DNA of 43,131 nt from Pleurocapsales cyanobacterium LEGE 06147 (GCA_015207585.1 JADEWQ010000045.1:1-43131), one strand, 5' to 3'; shown: positions 18,561 through 28,790, counted from the first letter of the stretch. Notes: generated from the letters alone by a model not told the origin. Translations and numbers: made by a program.

Positions 18561-20318
18561 TTACATTCTCTCTAAAACAGAAATACCTAAGAGAGAAAGA
18601 CCGAGTTTCAGAGTACGCGCTGTCAGATCGGCTAGTATTAAACGAGAGGTACGCTGGGGTTCATCTGCTTGTAAAACTGGACAGCGATCGTAAAATTGAT
18701 TAAATTTTTGACTCAGTTCAAATAAGTATTGACACAAACGATTGGGTAATAAATCTCGTTCTACTTCTTCAATTATTTCTCCCAAATGAAGAATGTGTTT
18801 TGCTAAAATTAATTCTGTTTCTTCTTCTAAAAGAATGCTGCTATCTTGTCTCAACTGTTGAAAATCAATATTACCTTTGCGACTAATTCCCTGTACCCTT
18901 ACATAGGCATAGAGTAAATAGGGAGCAGTATTACCCTGAAGAGCAAGCATTTTCTTATAGCTAAATTTGTAATCGGTAGTGCGGTTTTGACTGAGATCGG
19001 CATATTTAACTGCGCTGATACCGACTACTTTAGCTACGCGATCGCAAAATTCTTTCGTTTCTTTTCTACCTTCTTCTTTTAGTCTCGTTTCTAGATCGGC
19101 ACGAGCAAGAGCGATCGCTTCATCTAATAAATCTTTCAGTTTAATTGTATCTCCAGAACGAGTTTTTAATTTTTTGCCATCTTCTCCTAATACTAGACCA
19201 AAAGGTACGTGCTCGACTTCTACATTTTCTGGTAAAAATCCTGCCCGTTTAGCTACTTGAAATACTGCAGCAAAATGATTGGCTTGTCCCGCATCGGTAA
19301 CATAAATAATTCTATCTGCTTCGTCTTTCTGTATGCGATATTTGAGAGCAGCTAAATCGGTAGTAGCGTAGTTATAACCTCCATCAGATTTCTGCACGAT
19401 TAGCGGCAATGGTTCACCTTGTTTATTGGTAAATCCTTCTAAAAAGACACATTTTGCTCCTGCATCTTCTTTTAATAAACCTTTTTGCTCTAACTCATCA
19501 ACAATATCGGGTAGAAGAGGATTATAAAATGATTCTCCTCTTTCTTGTAACTCGATATCAAGTAGATCGTAAATTACTTGAAACTCTCGGCGAGATTGAT
19601 CGCAAAGCAATTGCCATGCATGTCGGCTATCTTCTGCACCTGCTTGTAATTTCACTACTTCTTTTCTGGCAGTTTCTCGAAACTCTTCATCTTCATCAAA
19701 ACGAATTTTGGCTTTTTTATAAAAATCCACTAAATCTCCTATATCCAAAGCATCGGCAGTAGTTAAAGCTTCGGGATAGACTTCTCTCAGATAAGCAATT
19801 AACATGCCAAACTGCGTACCCCAGTCACCAACATGATTTAGACGCAGGACGTCATGACAACGAAATTCGAGGATGCGAGCGATAGAATCACCAATAATTG
19901 TAGAACGTAGGTGCCCTACGTGCATTTCCTTGGCGATGTTGGGACTGGAAAAATCAACTATTACTTTTTGTGACTCTTTAGCTTTAGCTACTCCTAAACG
20001 TTTATCTGTTTGAATAGCACTTAGTTGCGCGGCGAGATAAGAGGGTTTAATTGTAAAATTAATAAAGCCAGGACCTGCTATTGTTGGTGTTTCACAAAAA
20101 TCATTGACTTGCAAATGGTTGACAATTTGTTCGGCGATCGCTCTTGGTGCTTGTTTTAATTGTTTCGGAAGAGATAAGGCAACATTGGACTGATAATCTC
20201 CGAATTTAGGATTGCTGGCAGCAACAACTAAAGGATCGTTCTTCGCTAATTCTTTCCCAAAAGCAGTAATTAATGCTTGACTAACTGAATTTTTTAGCTT
20301 TTCAAGTATAGATTTCAT
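18561..20318 (-). CDS. argS: Arginyl-tRNA synthetase
   Basis: A 585-aa class I aminoacyl-tRNA synthetase that charges tRNA-Arg with arginine. The N-terminal Arg_tRNA_synt_N (Add-1) domain covers about residues 1-90. The HIGH-type motif appears as [10 protein letters not shown], and the KMSKS region as [12 protein letters not shown]. The C-terminal DALR anticodon-binding domain includes [14 protein letters not shown] and ends [13 protein letters not shown]. The frame stays open upstream to 20477, but those 53 residues ([12 protein letters not shown] and so on) do not fit; ATG at 20316-20318 gives the family's usual length and first residues. Confidence 0.93.
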   Translation of the reverse strand: MKSILEKLKNSVSQALITAFGKELAKNDPLVVAASNPKFGDYQSNVALSLPKQLKQAPRAIAEQIVNHLQVNDFCETPTIAGPGFINFTIKPSYLAAQLSAIQTDKRLGVAKAKESQKVIVDFSSPNIAKEMHVGHLRSTIIGDSIARILEFRCHDVLRLNHVGDWGTQFGMLIAYLREVYPEALTTADALDIGDLVDFYKKAKIRFDEDEEFRETARKEVVKLQAGAEDSRHAWQLLCDQSRREFQVIYDLLDIELQERGESFYNPLLPDIVDELEQKGLLKEDAGAKCVFLEGFTNKQGEPLPLIVQKSDGGYNYATTDLAALKYRIQKDEADRIIYVTDAGQANHFAAVFQVAKRAGFLPENVEVEHVPFGLVLGEDGKKLKTRSGDTIKLKDLLDEAIALARADLETRLKEEGRKETKEFCDRVAKVVGISAVKYADLSQNRTTDYKFSYKKMLALQGNTAPYLLYAYVRVQGISRKGNIDFQQLRQDSSILLEEETELILAKHILHLGEIIEEVERDLLPNRLCQYLFELSQKFNQFYDRCPVLQADEPQRTSRLILADLTARTLKLGLSLLGISVLERM

Positions 20319-20530
20319 ATTATAGATATTAACTAGAATCTTTATTTTATTGGTCTGCTGAACTCGGAAGACAAGTTCTACTGTCATATAAACAACTTTA
20401 TAGTATATATACCAATAGACAGAAAAGTTAGGACGCACAAAATAGCAAAAGGGCGAATGGTCATTCGTCCCCACCATTAAATATTCTGTTCCAACCTATA
20501 TAACTATTACCATGTGGTTAAAGGTACTCT

Positions 20531-20550
20531 GCTTGGAAAATTTTCCAAGC
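20531..20550. repeat. 20-bp perfect palindrome
   Basis: GCTTGGAAAATTTTCCAAGC has no spacer and lies 21 bp after the hsp20 stop and about 210 bp upstream of the argS start, all on the minus strand. It lacks a following U-tract. It could be an operator for argS or a transcript 3'-end structure of hsp20. Confidence 0.5.
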
Positions 20551-20571
20551 CGGAGACCTTCGACTTCGTCA

Positions 20572-20889
20572 TTAATTTTCTTCACTTTTTGGCATAATTA
20601 CTGTTAAAACTCCGTCAATTAATTCTGCGATCGCTCGCTCTGAACGGACAGGCTTTGGCAGAGGAACGACTCGTAGAAATCTACCAGGATGTAATTCTTG
20701 ACAAACCAAGCTTTTAGGATCCCAGCTTTGTTCGCGATGCTCTCCAGTAATTAAAATTGTTTCTGATTCAATGCGAACGCTCAACTCTCTCGTTCTAACT
20801 CCAGGGACTTCTGCTTTTAAAATTAAGTCGGTTTCTGTCTCTTGCAAATCGATTGCTGGTTTCGAAGTAATAGTACTGTCCGCTAACAT
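20572..20889 (-). CDS. Short Hsp20/alpha-crystallin family protein
   Basis: A 105-aa small heat-shock-type chaperone consisting almost only of the alpha-crystallin domain. Visible strands are PAIDLQETETDLILKAEVPGV, ELSVRIESETILITGEHR, GRFLRVVPLPKPV and the closing DGVLTVIMPKSEEN. The family usually has about 145 residues. Here the N-terminal arm is under ten residues and the C-terminal I-x-I tail is absent, so large oligomers are unlikely. Start ATG at 20887-20889. No CIRCE-type operator is visible upstream. Confidence 0.8.
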   Translation of the reverse strand: MLADSTITSKPAIDLQETETDLILKAEVPGVRTRELSVRIESETILITGEHREQSWDPKSLVCQELHPGRFLRVVPLPKPVRSERAIAELIDGVLTVIMPKSEEN

Positions 20890-21382
20890 TTTTTTCCCTC
20901 TTTATTCAAACGTATCGCTTCTCACTCTTTTAGCTTTAGCGATCTTGGAATCTATCTAAACCCGTTGCAGAGTTGATGTTAATTAATAGTTAGTTATGCT
21001 CTTTTAGCTGTTCTCACTTTTCAGGTCTAATTACTAACTGTCTTACCAAAAATCCCAAAAATCCTAAGATCGCTGCACTTCTAGATTAAGCAGCAAATGT
21101 GAGAAACTTGTGAGCGGGGATCGCTTAAGTCGAGTGAGAATTTAGCGAGAAAACGACAAGCATACTTTGAAAGAGTATAATGTAATCAACGCATTGGACA
21201 GCTGCGTTTAATGCATTTTATAGTAGCCATTGAGTCGTAAGTTTAACTATAATCAAAACCTAACTAAAAATTAACTTTACATAATCCCTGAAAGTATTAC
21301 AATAATATACAGTGTTTTTGTAACTATTTTGACAGATTTTTTTGTTTTGATTTTACCGAGCAATTTTAGCTCTGAATTTAGC
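20890..21382. other. Intergenic region upstream of hsp20 and a small ORF
   Basis: 493 bp between divergent genes. Only a 6-bp hairpin AACGCA/TGCGTT (21188-21208) stands out. The A+T-rich stretch around 21285-21320 is the likely promoter zone for the small forward gene, but no box is definite. Confidence 0.4.
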
Positions 21383-21562
21383 ATGAATAGTATTGCAGAA
21401 CAACACAAAGAAAATTATGGGGAATTGGTGAACCCAAACAGCGATAAATTTAATTTTGAATTATGGGCGATCGCTGTTCGTCATCAAATGTTAAATGTTC
21501 TTCAACAACAATTTAATAATGAAAGTTTAGAAGAGAAAAAAGCAATAGAAACTGACAATTAA
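21383..21562 (+). CDS. Small protein of unknown function
   Basis: A 59-aa acidic cytosolic protein if started at ATG 21383. An upstream start at 21329 would add 18 hydrophobic residues of unlikely origin. The core KFNFELWAIAVRHQMLNVLQ looks like an amphipathic helix and resembles short cyanobacterial proteins I cannot name. No close neighbour shares its strand. It is possibly a genuine small gene, but by eye the evidence is only helix quality and codon use. Confidence 0.45.
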   Translation: MNSIAEQHKENYGELVNPNSDKFNFELWAIAVRHQMLNVLQQQFNNESLEEKKAIETDN

Positions 21563-21894
21563 AACAAGTATTTTTTATAGCTACGTAGTAGTAACTTCCA
21601 CAATGCAAAGTGCTCTAATACATAACAATTTTCCCTCTTTAAGATAGGAGCTGGATTGATTGTAGTATTAAGCCGCATTAAGTAAGTCGGCACAAATCAA
21701 GCTAACTAGCGAAGGTTGTCATTTGTCCTTGGTCATTGGCAAAGATTTCAAGCGGGTTTATGTTTCGTAACATAGTTGGGTTTATTCCCACCGCCTTACT
21801 TAATTTAATACTTGCTGTTTTCCTTTTTCCCTATTTCTTTTTTCTCTTCCCCCGGATAAAAGCAAGAAGTCTTTAGTCGATCGCTCAGCACTAA
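21563..21894. other. Intergenic region downstream of two convergent genes
   Basis: 332 bp between the small ORF and the Crp-family gene, whose 3' ends face each other. It has short imperfect repeats (GGGTTTA at 21756 and 21780) but no clear terminator, tRNA or coding frame. Confidence 0.4.
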
Positions 21895-22509
21895 CTATTG
21901 CGCTTTTTTGATAATTAGATGGCGATTTTTATCAAAAGCAATTAATCCCCGACACTGAAAATCTCCTAAAATTCTAGTAATAGTTACTCTTGTAGTACAA
22001 ATAACATTAGCTAAGTTTTGATGAGTAAAGCGAACGGTTAAGCGAGTACCTTCTAAAGTGGACTGACCCATTTCTTCTGCAAGCAACAATAATAGTTGCC
22101 ATAGACGATCTTCAACTCGTCGCAGTCCTGTTACAGTTAATAATTGTTCGGCTCTAATTAAACGAAGACTTAATTGAGTCAACAACATGTGCGCTAAAGA
22201 GGGATACTTTTCTATTACCGTGGGTGAAAACCATCTTATATATACATCTGATAAAGCTTGAGCTCGATAACTAGAACTAGGAGAATGGTCTAACCAATTA
22301 CCAAAACAATTGTTAGCTGTTGCCCATCCTAGGATCACCTCTTGTCCTTTTTGATTAATTCTACTGAGCTGTACTACTCCTCGATAAACCTGCCAACATC
22401 CAGGCTCCAAAAGAGGTATTTCTTCTCCTTTTTCATAAGAGTGTAGTAGAAGTTCTTTCTCATTTCTCTCTGAGACTGCTATGGGCATTAATTGATGAGT
22501 CAGAAGCAT
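21895..22509 (-). CDS. Crp/Fnr-family transcription regulator, IdiB-like candidate
   Basis: A 204-aa DNA-binding regulator. The N-terminal half forms the cyclic-nucleotide-binding-type jelly roll (KGEEIPLLEPGCWQVYRGVVQL, GQEVILGWATANNCFGNW). A long dimer helix (HMLLTQLSLRLIRAEQLL) and a winged HTH follow, with the recognition region LANVICTTRVTITRILGDF. I use ATG at 22507-22509; a TTG at 22536 would add nine residues inside the operator. A Fur-type box lies directly upstream, implying induction in iron limitation. IdiB of Synechococcus is a Crp/Fnr-family, iron-deficiency-induced activator, so this may be its counterpart. NtcA looks less likely because the recognition helix differs. Confidence 0.82.
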   Translation of the reverse strand: MLLTHQLMPIAVSERNEKELLLHSYEKGEEIPLLEPGCWQVYRGVVQLSRINQKGQEVILGWATANNCFGNWLDHSPSSSYRAQALSDVYIRWFSPTVIEKYPSLAHMLLTQLSLRLIRAEQLLTVTGLRRVEDRLWQLLLLLAEEMGQSTLEGTRLTVRFTHQNLANVICTTRVTITRILGDFQCRGLIAFDKNRHLIIKKAQ

Positions 22510-22535
22510 AGTTGGCAAATTCCCTTGTGAACGCA

Positions 22536-22561
22536 AATGATTATCATTTTTAATGATAATC
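22536..22561. promoter_or_regulatory. Fur box (iron operator) upstream of the Crp-family gene
   Basis: On the minus strand AATGATAATCATT (22536-22548) is a 6-1-6 inverted repeat identical to the core 13 bases of the classical 19-bp Fur consensus. A further half-site makes a 10-bp perfect inverted repeat (22539-22548 with 22552-22561, spacer TTT). It ends about 27 bp before the ATG at 22509, where a bound repressor would block transcription. The box is seen directly; Fur binding is inferred. Confidence 0.75.
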
Positions 22562-22620
22562 TAGATAATTGAGGTAAAAATAGTTTAGCTAGTTAAAGTA
22601 AACGTAGAATAATCCCTAGG

Positions 22621-23175
22621 TTAAGCTTTAAATGTCTCGATCGATTGTTCGTATTTCCTTTTAATAGACCATAAAAAGCTCAACCACGATCGGGCGGGAC
22701 GGTCGTAAAAAGTAAAAATGTCTCCGTAGGCTAAATCGGCATTTTGGTGATGTAACCAATGCCGTTCGGGAGTAGTAATACACAAACAATTACATAAATT
22801 CAAGATCGGCTTAGGAGTCTGCCATTTATTCGTGGAAAGGTGTCGCCACAAAACGTGCAATTCTCCCAAAACTAGTCCTAAAACAGTGCCTAAAGGAGAA
22901 ATAGACCAAAACCAAGGTATAAAAAGAAAATAAGGCAGCACGCCGAGAAATCCGTTAAAAAGTACTAAAGGATTTTTAGTTATCAGCGCATAGCGCACAA
23001 AGCTGCGATTTGTGCCATGATGAACGATGGTATGAAACTTGCCAAAAACGTGTTCTGGTACATGATAAAGGAAAGTAGATAAAAAATCGGCAATAAGTAA
23101 TAAAAACAGGGCAACTAGAAAGATTTTAACCACAAACACAGCCAACTCCTCACTACCAGGAGCTAGCTTATTCAA
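22621..23175 (-). CDS. Membrane fatty-acid hydroxylase/sterol desaturase family protein
   Basis: A 184-aa inner-membrane di-iron protein. Three histidine clusters are visible: H48-TIV-HH (48-53), H107...H112 (HVLWRH) and H139-WL-HH (139-143). Hydrophobic segments occur at about 12-32, 68-88 and 92-106. This is the pattern of the fatty acid hydroxylase superfamily, which includes carotenoid and sterol hydroxylases; the substrate is unknown. The protein is short but complete, with all clusters present. Start ATG at 23173-23175. It lies upstream of the Crp-family gene on the same strand, but an own promoter and operator for that gene argue against a simple operon. Confidence 0.8.
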   Translation of the reverse strand: MNKLAPGSEELAVFVVKIFLVALFLLLIADFLSTFLYHVPEHVFGKFHTIVHHGTNRSFVRYALITKNPLVLFNGFLGVLPYFLFIPWFWSISPLGTVLGLVLGELHVLWRHLSTNKWQTPKPILNLCNCLCITTPERHWLHHQNADLAYGDIFTFYDRPARSWLSFLWSIKRKYEQSIETFKA

Positions 23176-23318
23176 CTAAAGTTAAGATTATTTTAATTTC
23201 TATTTAAGTTTTTCGCTTTTTTTGCCAAAACAAGTAAATTCAAGCTATTCACTTCAATAATGTTAGTGTAATCTCGCTCGGGGTAAAGTTGAGGGTATTG
23301 TTATAATTATTTAGAAGC

Positions 23319-24776
23319 ATGATCGCGATCGCTAGCAATCAACCCTTATCGTTTGAACAGCAGCTCGACCAGTCCCGGTTGACTCGTCCAATGTGGTTGT
23401 TGTGGCTGCTATCTGCTGGACTAATTGCTCTTGACGGTTTCGACTTTTTCGTTATTGGCGTAGCCATGCCCTTTATCGAGCGGGATTTTGGCATCGATGC
23501 TGCCAATGTGGGAACTATCGCTGTTGCTGCCGTCGCCGGCTCTCTTGTGGGCTCCTTAACTCTTGGTCCTATTACTGACAAAGTGGGTCGTCAGCGTATG
23601 CTGGTGGTAGATATCCTCATTTTCGTGATTGCCTCAGCCGCTACTGCTCTATCTTGGAATGCTACGTCTCTGATCCTCTTCCGCTTCCTGGTGGGAGTTG
23701 GTATTGGTGCAGACTATCCCATTAGCGTTTCCTACATTACCGAGAACGTGCCTTCCCGTTTTCGGGGAAGGATGGTAATTGGAGCGTTCAGTTTTCAGGC
23801 GGTCGGAGCCTTGCTAGGAGCTGTAGTCGGTCTGGTCGTTATTTGGGCATTTCAGCAGCTCTATCCCGACTCGGCAGAACCAGCCATTCGCTATGCTTGG
23901 CGATGGATGTTGGGGATGGGATTGTTATTGGCAATTTTGGTAGGCATACTTCGATTTCAGTTCTTGTTGGAAAGTCCTCGCTATTACATCGCTCGAGGAG
24001 AATATGACGAAGCTTCCAAAGCAGCTGCAGAACTACTAGAGCAGCCAATAGTCATTACTCCTGAAACCGATCCACCTAGCCGAGAACCCAGCCTGAGCTA
24101 TGGCGCGCTTTTCTCCCCCCGCTATTTCCGACGTACTATACTAGCTTCAATCCCTTGGTTCTTACAAGATATTGCCACTTATGGCATCGGCATTTTTACA
24201 CCGCTGATCATTGTTACCCTCGCATTCTCCAACGAGGGTAACTTAATGACGCGGGAAATGAATGCTGCCCTCGGCTCTGCTTTTGTGGACGTTTTTTTGA
24301 TTCTGGGATTTTCGCTGGCGATCGCTCTAATCGACCGGATAGGACGCATTCGGCTACAAATCGTTGGCTTTTTGGGCATGGCAGTGGGTCTAGTCGTTTT
24401 GGCCCTGGCTGGAGATCCCATGATGGCTGGCGCGTCAAATTTAGGTCTTGTCTTGACTGGCTTCATCATCTTCAACTTACTAATGAACGCGGGTCCCAAC
24501 TCTACCACTTTTCTGCTTTCTGGGGAAGTCTTTCCCACATCCATCCGGGCAAGTGGAGCAGGGTTTGCTGCTGCATTTGCAAAAGCAGGAGCCGTGTTCG
24601 GAACCTTTGCACTGCCAATTCTCAAGCAGTCTGTAGGCGTTGCCAATCTGCTGTTATTACTGGCATTTACCTGTGTACTGGCGGCGATTATCACCTATAT
24701 ATTTCGGGTTGAAACTATGGGTCGTTCTTTAGAAGCGGTTGGCGAAGAAGAAACTGTTACCCTCGAACAAGTGTAA
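23319..24776 (+). CDS. MFS transporter (sugar-porter/metabolite:H+ symporter type)
   Basis: A 485-aa inner-membrane carrier with about 12 helices. The signature DKVGRQRM follows helix 2. LVGVGIGADYPISVSYITE in helix 4 with PSRFRGRM after it is shared by sugar porters and proton symporters of phosphate or aromatic acids. FPTSIRASGAGFAAAFAKAG marks helix 10-11. Hence it probably imports an organic or inorganic anion or a sugar; the substrate is open. Start ATG at 23319 within HIP1-like sequence. The gene is visibly richer in G+C, especially at third positions, than its neighbours, suggesting relatively recent acquisition. Confidence 0.85.
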   Translation: MIAIASNQPLSFEQQLDQSRLTRPMWLLWLLSAGLIALDGFDFFVIGVAMPFIERDFGIDAANVGTIAVAAVAGSLVGSLTLGPITDKVGRQRMLVVDILIFVIASAATALSWNATSLILFRFLVGVGIGADYPISVSYITENVPSRFRGRMVIGAFSFQAVGALLGAVVGLVVIWAFQQLYPDSAEPAIRYAWRWMLGMGLLLAILVGILRFQFLLESPRYYIARGEYDEASKAAAELLEQPIVITPETDPPSREPSLSYGALFSPRYFRRTILASIPWFLQDIATYGIGIFTPLIIVTLAFSNEGNLMTREMNAALGSAFVDVFLILGFSLAIALIDRIGRIRLQIVGFLGMAVGLVVLALAGDPMMAGASNLGLVLTGFIIFNLLMNAGPNSTTFLLSGEVFPTSIRASGAGFAAAFAKAGAVFGTFALPILKQSVGVANLLLLLAFTCVLAAIITYIFRVETMGRSLEAVGEEETVTLEQV

Positions 24777-25014
24777 CGACTCTAACAACAAAGAGAAATA
24801 CTAAAAAATATCTGCTGGATCGACAGCACTTAACTTACATATTGCGATCGCACCAGAGGCAGAGCACATTAATTTAGTGTTGGCTGGTAGGTGGTAGGTT
24901 TTAGGTAAATTATTATTTAACCGCCCCGACGCTGGAATCAAATTACAGCGACTCTGCCACCTCAAACTTAATAAAACTGATGACTGAAAACTGCTTACCG
25001 TTCACTTTTATTCT

Positions 25015-26094
25015 TCAATCATCCATTTGCCAAGGCTCCATAATATTGTTTTCGTCTAGTATCTTTTTCGGTCGCAGTACTAAAATCAATTGACCCAGAA
25101 TAGATAAATTAGGTTCTTCTTCAAACCACTGCAATGCTAATTTTTCCTCTTTTTCGACTAAAAAATAACTGTTAGGGTTCCATTGTTGAACAGCTCGGTC
25201 TAAAATTACTAAGACTTCTTCTACTTTGCCAGGAAGGGGTTTGGGTAAGCGATGGCTCGGCCAAAAAAAACCAACCGGATCGACTGCTTTTAGTACGACC
25301 TGCCAGCCAGGAACGGGAACAAAAGTGCCATAACTAACAACCTGAATAGTGCGAAAAGGTTCTTGTACGTCTATTCGAGCAACTATCTCTATTTCCTGGC
25401 GGGATATTGGAAAAGAACCAGCTACGGGGATAATGCGGGGCAATTCACTATCTGATTCCAAACGATATACGGGCAAAAGAGGAGCAGTTTTAGTAGGAAC
25501 GACGGTAAAATCGCTCAGTAGTGTTTCGATGGCTTCTCTAGCAGTTTGGGAGCGAGCAAATTTTAATCCTTGAGCAATCAAGCGCGATCGCTCTTGTAAA
25601 TCCTTTTTTTGTCGAGCGCGTTTCCAACACAGATAAGCGACTACATCCCCTGGATCGCTAGTAAAAGCTTCTGGTAGTTGAGAGAAGCGACTCACTTCTT
25701 TAACTGCTTTGGCTACTTCATGAGCCCCATCTACATCTAGCTTTTTTTCGTAAGCTAATTCTGCTGCTGCTGCTCGTTGTTTTTGATTAAGAATGCGAAA
25801 TTCATACAAAACATCGCTCTTGGGTCCTTGAAAATAAGCCGATACTTCTTCAGAAACCCCTGCTTGCACTATACTGTCGTAAACTTGAGCGGCAACTATA
25901 ACTAAATTTTGCTGACTTGCTTGAAGACCGGTTTGTTCAAAGATTTGCTGCGGACTATAACCTGCTTTTTGCAATTGTTGACAAGCTTTTCCCCAGTCTA
26001 CCCAAGTACCTTTTTTTTGTCGTAGCGATCGCATTAATTCTTGAGCTTCTTCTTCGGACAGATGAGCTTGATTATTGTGAGGCAAGTTATTCAT
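25015..26094 (-). CDS. raf1: RuBisCO accumulation factor 1
   Basis: A 359-aa cytosolic assembly chaperone. In known systems Raf1 dimers bind the RbcL dimer after folding and help form the RbcL8 core. Visible parts: N-terminal alpha domain with a helix-turn-helix-like start (GTWVDWGKACQQLQKAGYSPQQIFEQTG), the helical segment to about residue 180, a flexible linker (about 185-205) and the C-terminal beta domain (RIIPVAGSFPI, PGWQVVLKAVDPVGFFWPSH, ending EPWQMDD). I start at ATG 26092-26094; an upstream ATG would add 11 residues unlike the family. It lies downstream of psaB on the same strand, separated by a strong terminator, so it has its own promoter. Confidence 0.92.
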   Translation of the reverse strand: MNNLPHNNQAHLSEEEAQELMRSLRQKKGTWVDWGKACQQLQKAGYSPQQIFEQTGLQASQQNLVIVAAQVYDSIVQAGVSEEVSAYFQGPKSDVLYEFRILNQKQRAAAAELAYEKKLDVDGAHEVAKAVKEVSRFSQLPEAFTSDPGDVVAYLCWKRARQKKDLQERSRLIAQGLKFARSQTAREAIETLLSDFTVVPTKTAPLLPVYRLESDSELPRIIPVAGSFPISRQEIEIVARIDVQEPFRTIQVVSYGTFVPVPGWQVVLKAVDPVGFFWPSHRLPKPLPGKVEEVLVILDRAVQQWNPNSYFLVEKEEKLALQWFEEEPNLSILGQLILVLRPKKILDENNIMEPWQMDD

Positions 26095-26391
26095 TATCGC
26101 GTTCCAGGCAAGGAAAAAGGTACACAAATCATTTTAGAGGCAATACAGTATTGTCCTGACTAGTATGTACCGACTTTTTCAGGAGTTTTTCCAAGGCAAT
26201 ACCACTTTTCAAATCTTAAATTTTAAAGAAAAATACTTATTCTAGCCGCCAATTATACCATTTATAGTCATTCCAATTAATTTCCTTGTAGTGTGTCAAA
26301 CAAGGAACGGGAAAGAAGAGTTTGAGCTATAGCTTACTGTTTTTATTTGGAACGAATATATTAAACAATACCCAACTATCCAAAAAAAACA
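26095..26391. promoter_or_regulatory. raf1 leader region
   Basis: About 300 bp of A+T-rich DNA between the psaB terminator and raf1; it must hold the raf1 promoter. I cannot fix a box with confidence. Confidence 0.4.
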
Positions 26392-26417
26392 AAATCCCCT
26401 ATAGGGATAGGGGATTT
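26392..26417 (-). terminator. Rho-independent terminator of psaAB
   Basis: Arms AAATCCCCTAT (26392-26402) and ATAGGGGATTT (26407-26417) make an 11-bp perfect stem with a 4-base loop. On the minus strand it is followed by TTTTGTTTTTTTTG, a clear U-tract. It sits 35 bp after the psaB stop codon. Confidence 0.9.
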
Positions 26418-26451
26418 GTTTAACTATCTAACTCTATCGCTCGTTAGCTTC

Positions 26452-28680
26452 TTAACCGACTCTACTAGCAACAGAGGCAATTAGAAAAGCGGCAAAGGTT
26501 AGTATGTAGCCAACCGAAAAGTGAACTAGACCGACTAAACGACCTTGGACGATAGACAGGGCTACCGGCTTATCCTTCCAGCGAACTAGATTAGCTAGAG
26601 GAGTACGCTCGTGTGCCCAAACAAGAGTTTCGATCAACTCTTGCCAGTAACCGCGCCAAGAGATCAGGAACATGAAACCTGTTGCCCAAACTAAGTGTCC
26701 GAAGAGGAACATCCAAGCCCAGACAGACAAATTGTTAACACCGTAGGGGTTGTAACCGTTAATCAGAGAAGCAGAGTAGCCCCAGAGATAATCGCGGAAC
26801 CAACCCATGAGGTAGGTAGAATTTTCATTGAACTGAGCCACATTACCTTGCCATACCGCTAGGTGCTTCCAGTGCCAATAGAAGGTTAACCAAGCCAAGG
26901 TATTCAGCATCCAGAAAACAGCGAGATAGACGGAATCCCAAGCAGAGATGTCGCAAGTACCGCCCCGACCTGGACCATCACAAGGGAAGGCAAAACCAAA
27001 GTCTTTTTTATCGGGCATTAGCTTGGAACCCCGAGCATCTAGAGCACCCTTCACCAAAATCAAGGTAGTAGTGTGCAGACCGAGAGCGATCGCGTGGTGA
27101 ACGAGGAAATCTCCCGGACCAATGGTCAGGAACAAGGAGTTAGTGCCACTATTAATTGCTTCGAGCCAACCAGATAACCAGACATTACCGTGGTTAGGCC
27201 AAGCGGTGTAAGCAATACTATCGGGATTGGATAGCAGTGTATCGAAGCCGTAGAGAGCTTTACCATGAGCTGACTGAATAAACTGAGCAAATACTGGCTC
27301 GATCAGAATTTGCTTTTCGGGAGTACCAAAAGCAACCACTACGTCATTGTGAACGTAGAGACCTAAGGTGTGGAAACCGAGAAAGAGAGATACCCAGCTT
27401 AGGTGAGAGATAATTGCTTCCTTATGGTCTAGCACCCGCGCCAATACGTTATTCTTATTAGTTTCTGGATCGTAATCTCGCACCCAGAAAATGGCTCCAT
27501 GGGCGAAAGCACCAACCATAATGAAGCCTGCAATGTACTGGTGGTGAGTATAGAGAGCAGCCTGAGTTGTATAGTCCCTGGCCATGAAGGCATAGGGAGG
27601 CATCGCATACATGTGCTGAGCTACTAGAGAAGTAATTACTCCTAAAGCAGCTAAGTGCCATCCTAACTGGAAGTGCAAGGAATTATTGTAAGTATCGTAG
27701 ATACCTTTATGACCTGCACCCAACCTGCCACCAAAGGGAGTTCCTTCTGGGGGTCTGTGAGTTTCTAGAATCTCTTTGATGCTGTGACCGATACCGAAGT
27801 TGGTACGGTACATATGACCGGCAATGATAAAGATAACGGCGATCGCTAAGTGGTGATGAGCGATATCCGTTAGCCACAGAGATTCTGTTTGGGGATGGAA
27901 ACCACCTAAGAATGTTAAGATAGCCGTTCCCGCTCCTTCAGAAGTACCAAATATGTGATTGGCTGTATCTGGATTTTGAGCGTATGCACCCCAGTTAAAA
28001 CTGAAGAAGGGTCCTAAGCCTGCTGGGTGGGGAGGAGTAGATAGAAAATTGTCCCAACCTACGTGCTGTCCGCGAGATTCGGGGATGGCGACGTGAATTA
28101 GGTGACCTGCCCAAGCCAAGGAACTAACCCCAAACAAACCAGCTAAGTGGTGGTTGAGACGAGACTCGGCATTTTTGAACCAAGCCAAGCTAGGACGGAA
28201 TTTAGGCTGTAGGTGTAACCAACCAGCAAACAAGAACACGGAAGCGAGTAGTAATAAAAAGATCGCTCCCTGATAGAGATCTTGATTGCTGGTCATACCA
28301 ATGGTGTAAAACCAATGATACACGCCAGAGTAGGCAATATTTACTGGATAGGAAGCTCCACCTTGAGTAAACGCATCAATAGCTGCTTTACCAAATTGAG
28401 GGTCCCAGATTGCATGAGCAATAGGACGTACGTTTAAAGGATCTTTAATCCACTGTTCAAAGTTACCCTGCCAGGCTACGTGGAATATGGTTCCGGAAGT
28501 CCACAAGAAGATAATAGCGATGTGACCGAAGTGAGAAGCGAAAATCTTTTGATAAAGATTTTCCTCGGTCATACCATCGTGTAGCTCAAAGTCGTGAGCT
28601 GTGGCAATTCCGTACCAGATTCGCCGTGTTGTTGGGTCTTGTGCAATATCCTGGCTAAATTTAGGAAATTTAGTTGCCAT
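26452..28680 (-). CDS. psaB: Photosystem I P700 chlorophyll a apoprotein A2
   Basis: A 742-aa thylakoid membrane protein with eleven membrane helices. Together with PsaA it forms the photosystem I core, binding the P700 special pair, the chlorophyll and phylloquinone electron chain and the FX cluster. [12 protein letters not shown] near residue 560 carries the two Cys ligands for FX. Many conserved His ligands ([20 protein letters not shown]) are visible. Length and both termini match the family. The start is ATG at 28678-28680 following AGGAG about 16 bases away. It is cotranscribed with psaA upstream across a 270-bp spacer. Confidence 0.99.
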   Translation of the reverse strand: MATKFPKFSQDIAQDPTTRRIWYGIATAHDFELHDGMTEENLYQKIFASHFGHIAIIFLWTSGTIFHVAWQGNFEQWIKDPLNVRPIAHAIWDPQFGKAAIDAFTQGGASYPVNIAYSGVYHWFYTIGMTSNQDLYQGAIFLLLLASVFLFAGWLHLQPKFRPSLAWFKNAESRLNHHLAGLFGVSSLAWAGHLIHVAIPESRGQHVGWDNFLSTPPHPAGLGPFFSFNWGAYAQNPDTANHIFGTSEGAGTAILTFLGGFHPQTESLWLTDIAHHHLAIAVIFIIAGHMYRTNFGIGHSIKEILETHRPPEGTPFGGRLGAGHKGIYDTYNNSLHFQLGWHLAALGVITSLVAQHMYAMPPYAFMARDYTTQAALYTHHQYIAGFIMVGAFAHGAIFWVRDYDPETNKNNVLARVLDHKEAIISHLSWVSLFLGFHTLGLYVHNDVVVAFGTPEKQILIEPVFAQFIQSAHGKALYGFDTLLSNPDSIAYTAWPNHGNVWLSGWLEAINSGTNSLFLTIGPGDFLVHHAIALGLHTTTLILVKGALDARGSKLMPDKKDFGFAFPCDGPGRGGTCDISAWDSVYLAVFWMLNTLAWLTFYWHWKHLAVWQGNVAQFNENSTYLMGWFRDYLWGYSASLINGYNPYGVNNLSVWAWMFLFGHLVWATGFMFLISWRGYWQELIETLVWAHERTPLANLVRWKDKPVALSIVQGRLVGLVHFSVGYILTFAAFLIASVASRVG

Positions 28681-28760
28681 AGGTCTTTAGGAATTCTCCT
28701 AGTAGGGAAAAATGAGACTAATACAAATTAATTTTTGCCGCTCATTATTCTGCTTTATTT

Positions 28761-28790
28761 ACTACCTAAAACTAAAAGTTTTTAGGTAGT
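28761..28790 (-). repeat. 11-bp inverted repeat in psaA-psaB spacer
   Basis: Arms ACTACCTAAAA (28761-28771) and TTTTAGGTAGT (28780-28790), loop CTAAAAGT of 8 bases. It lies about 80 bp before psaB. Confidence 0.7.

Noticed and set aside
20319-20477. N-terminal extension of argS
   Set aside because: The 53 extra residues do not resemble the family; the internal ATG gives the normal start and length.
24179-24694. 171-codon minus-strand frame
   Set aside because: Lies wholly inside the MFS gene; it is open only because of the gene's codon use and lacks a plausible protein composition.
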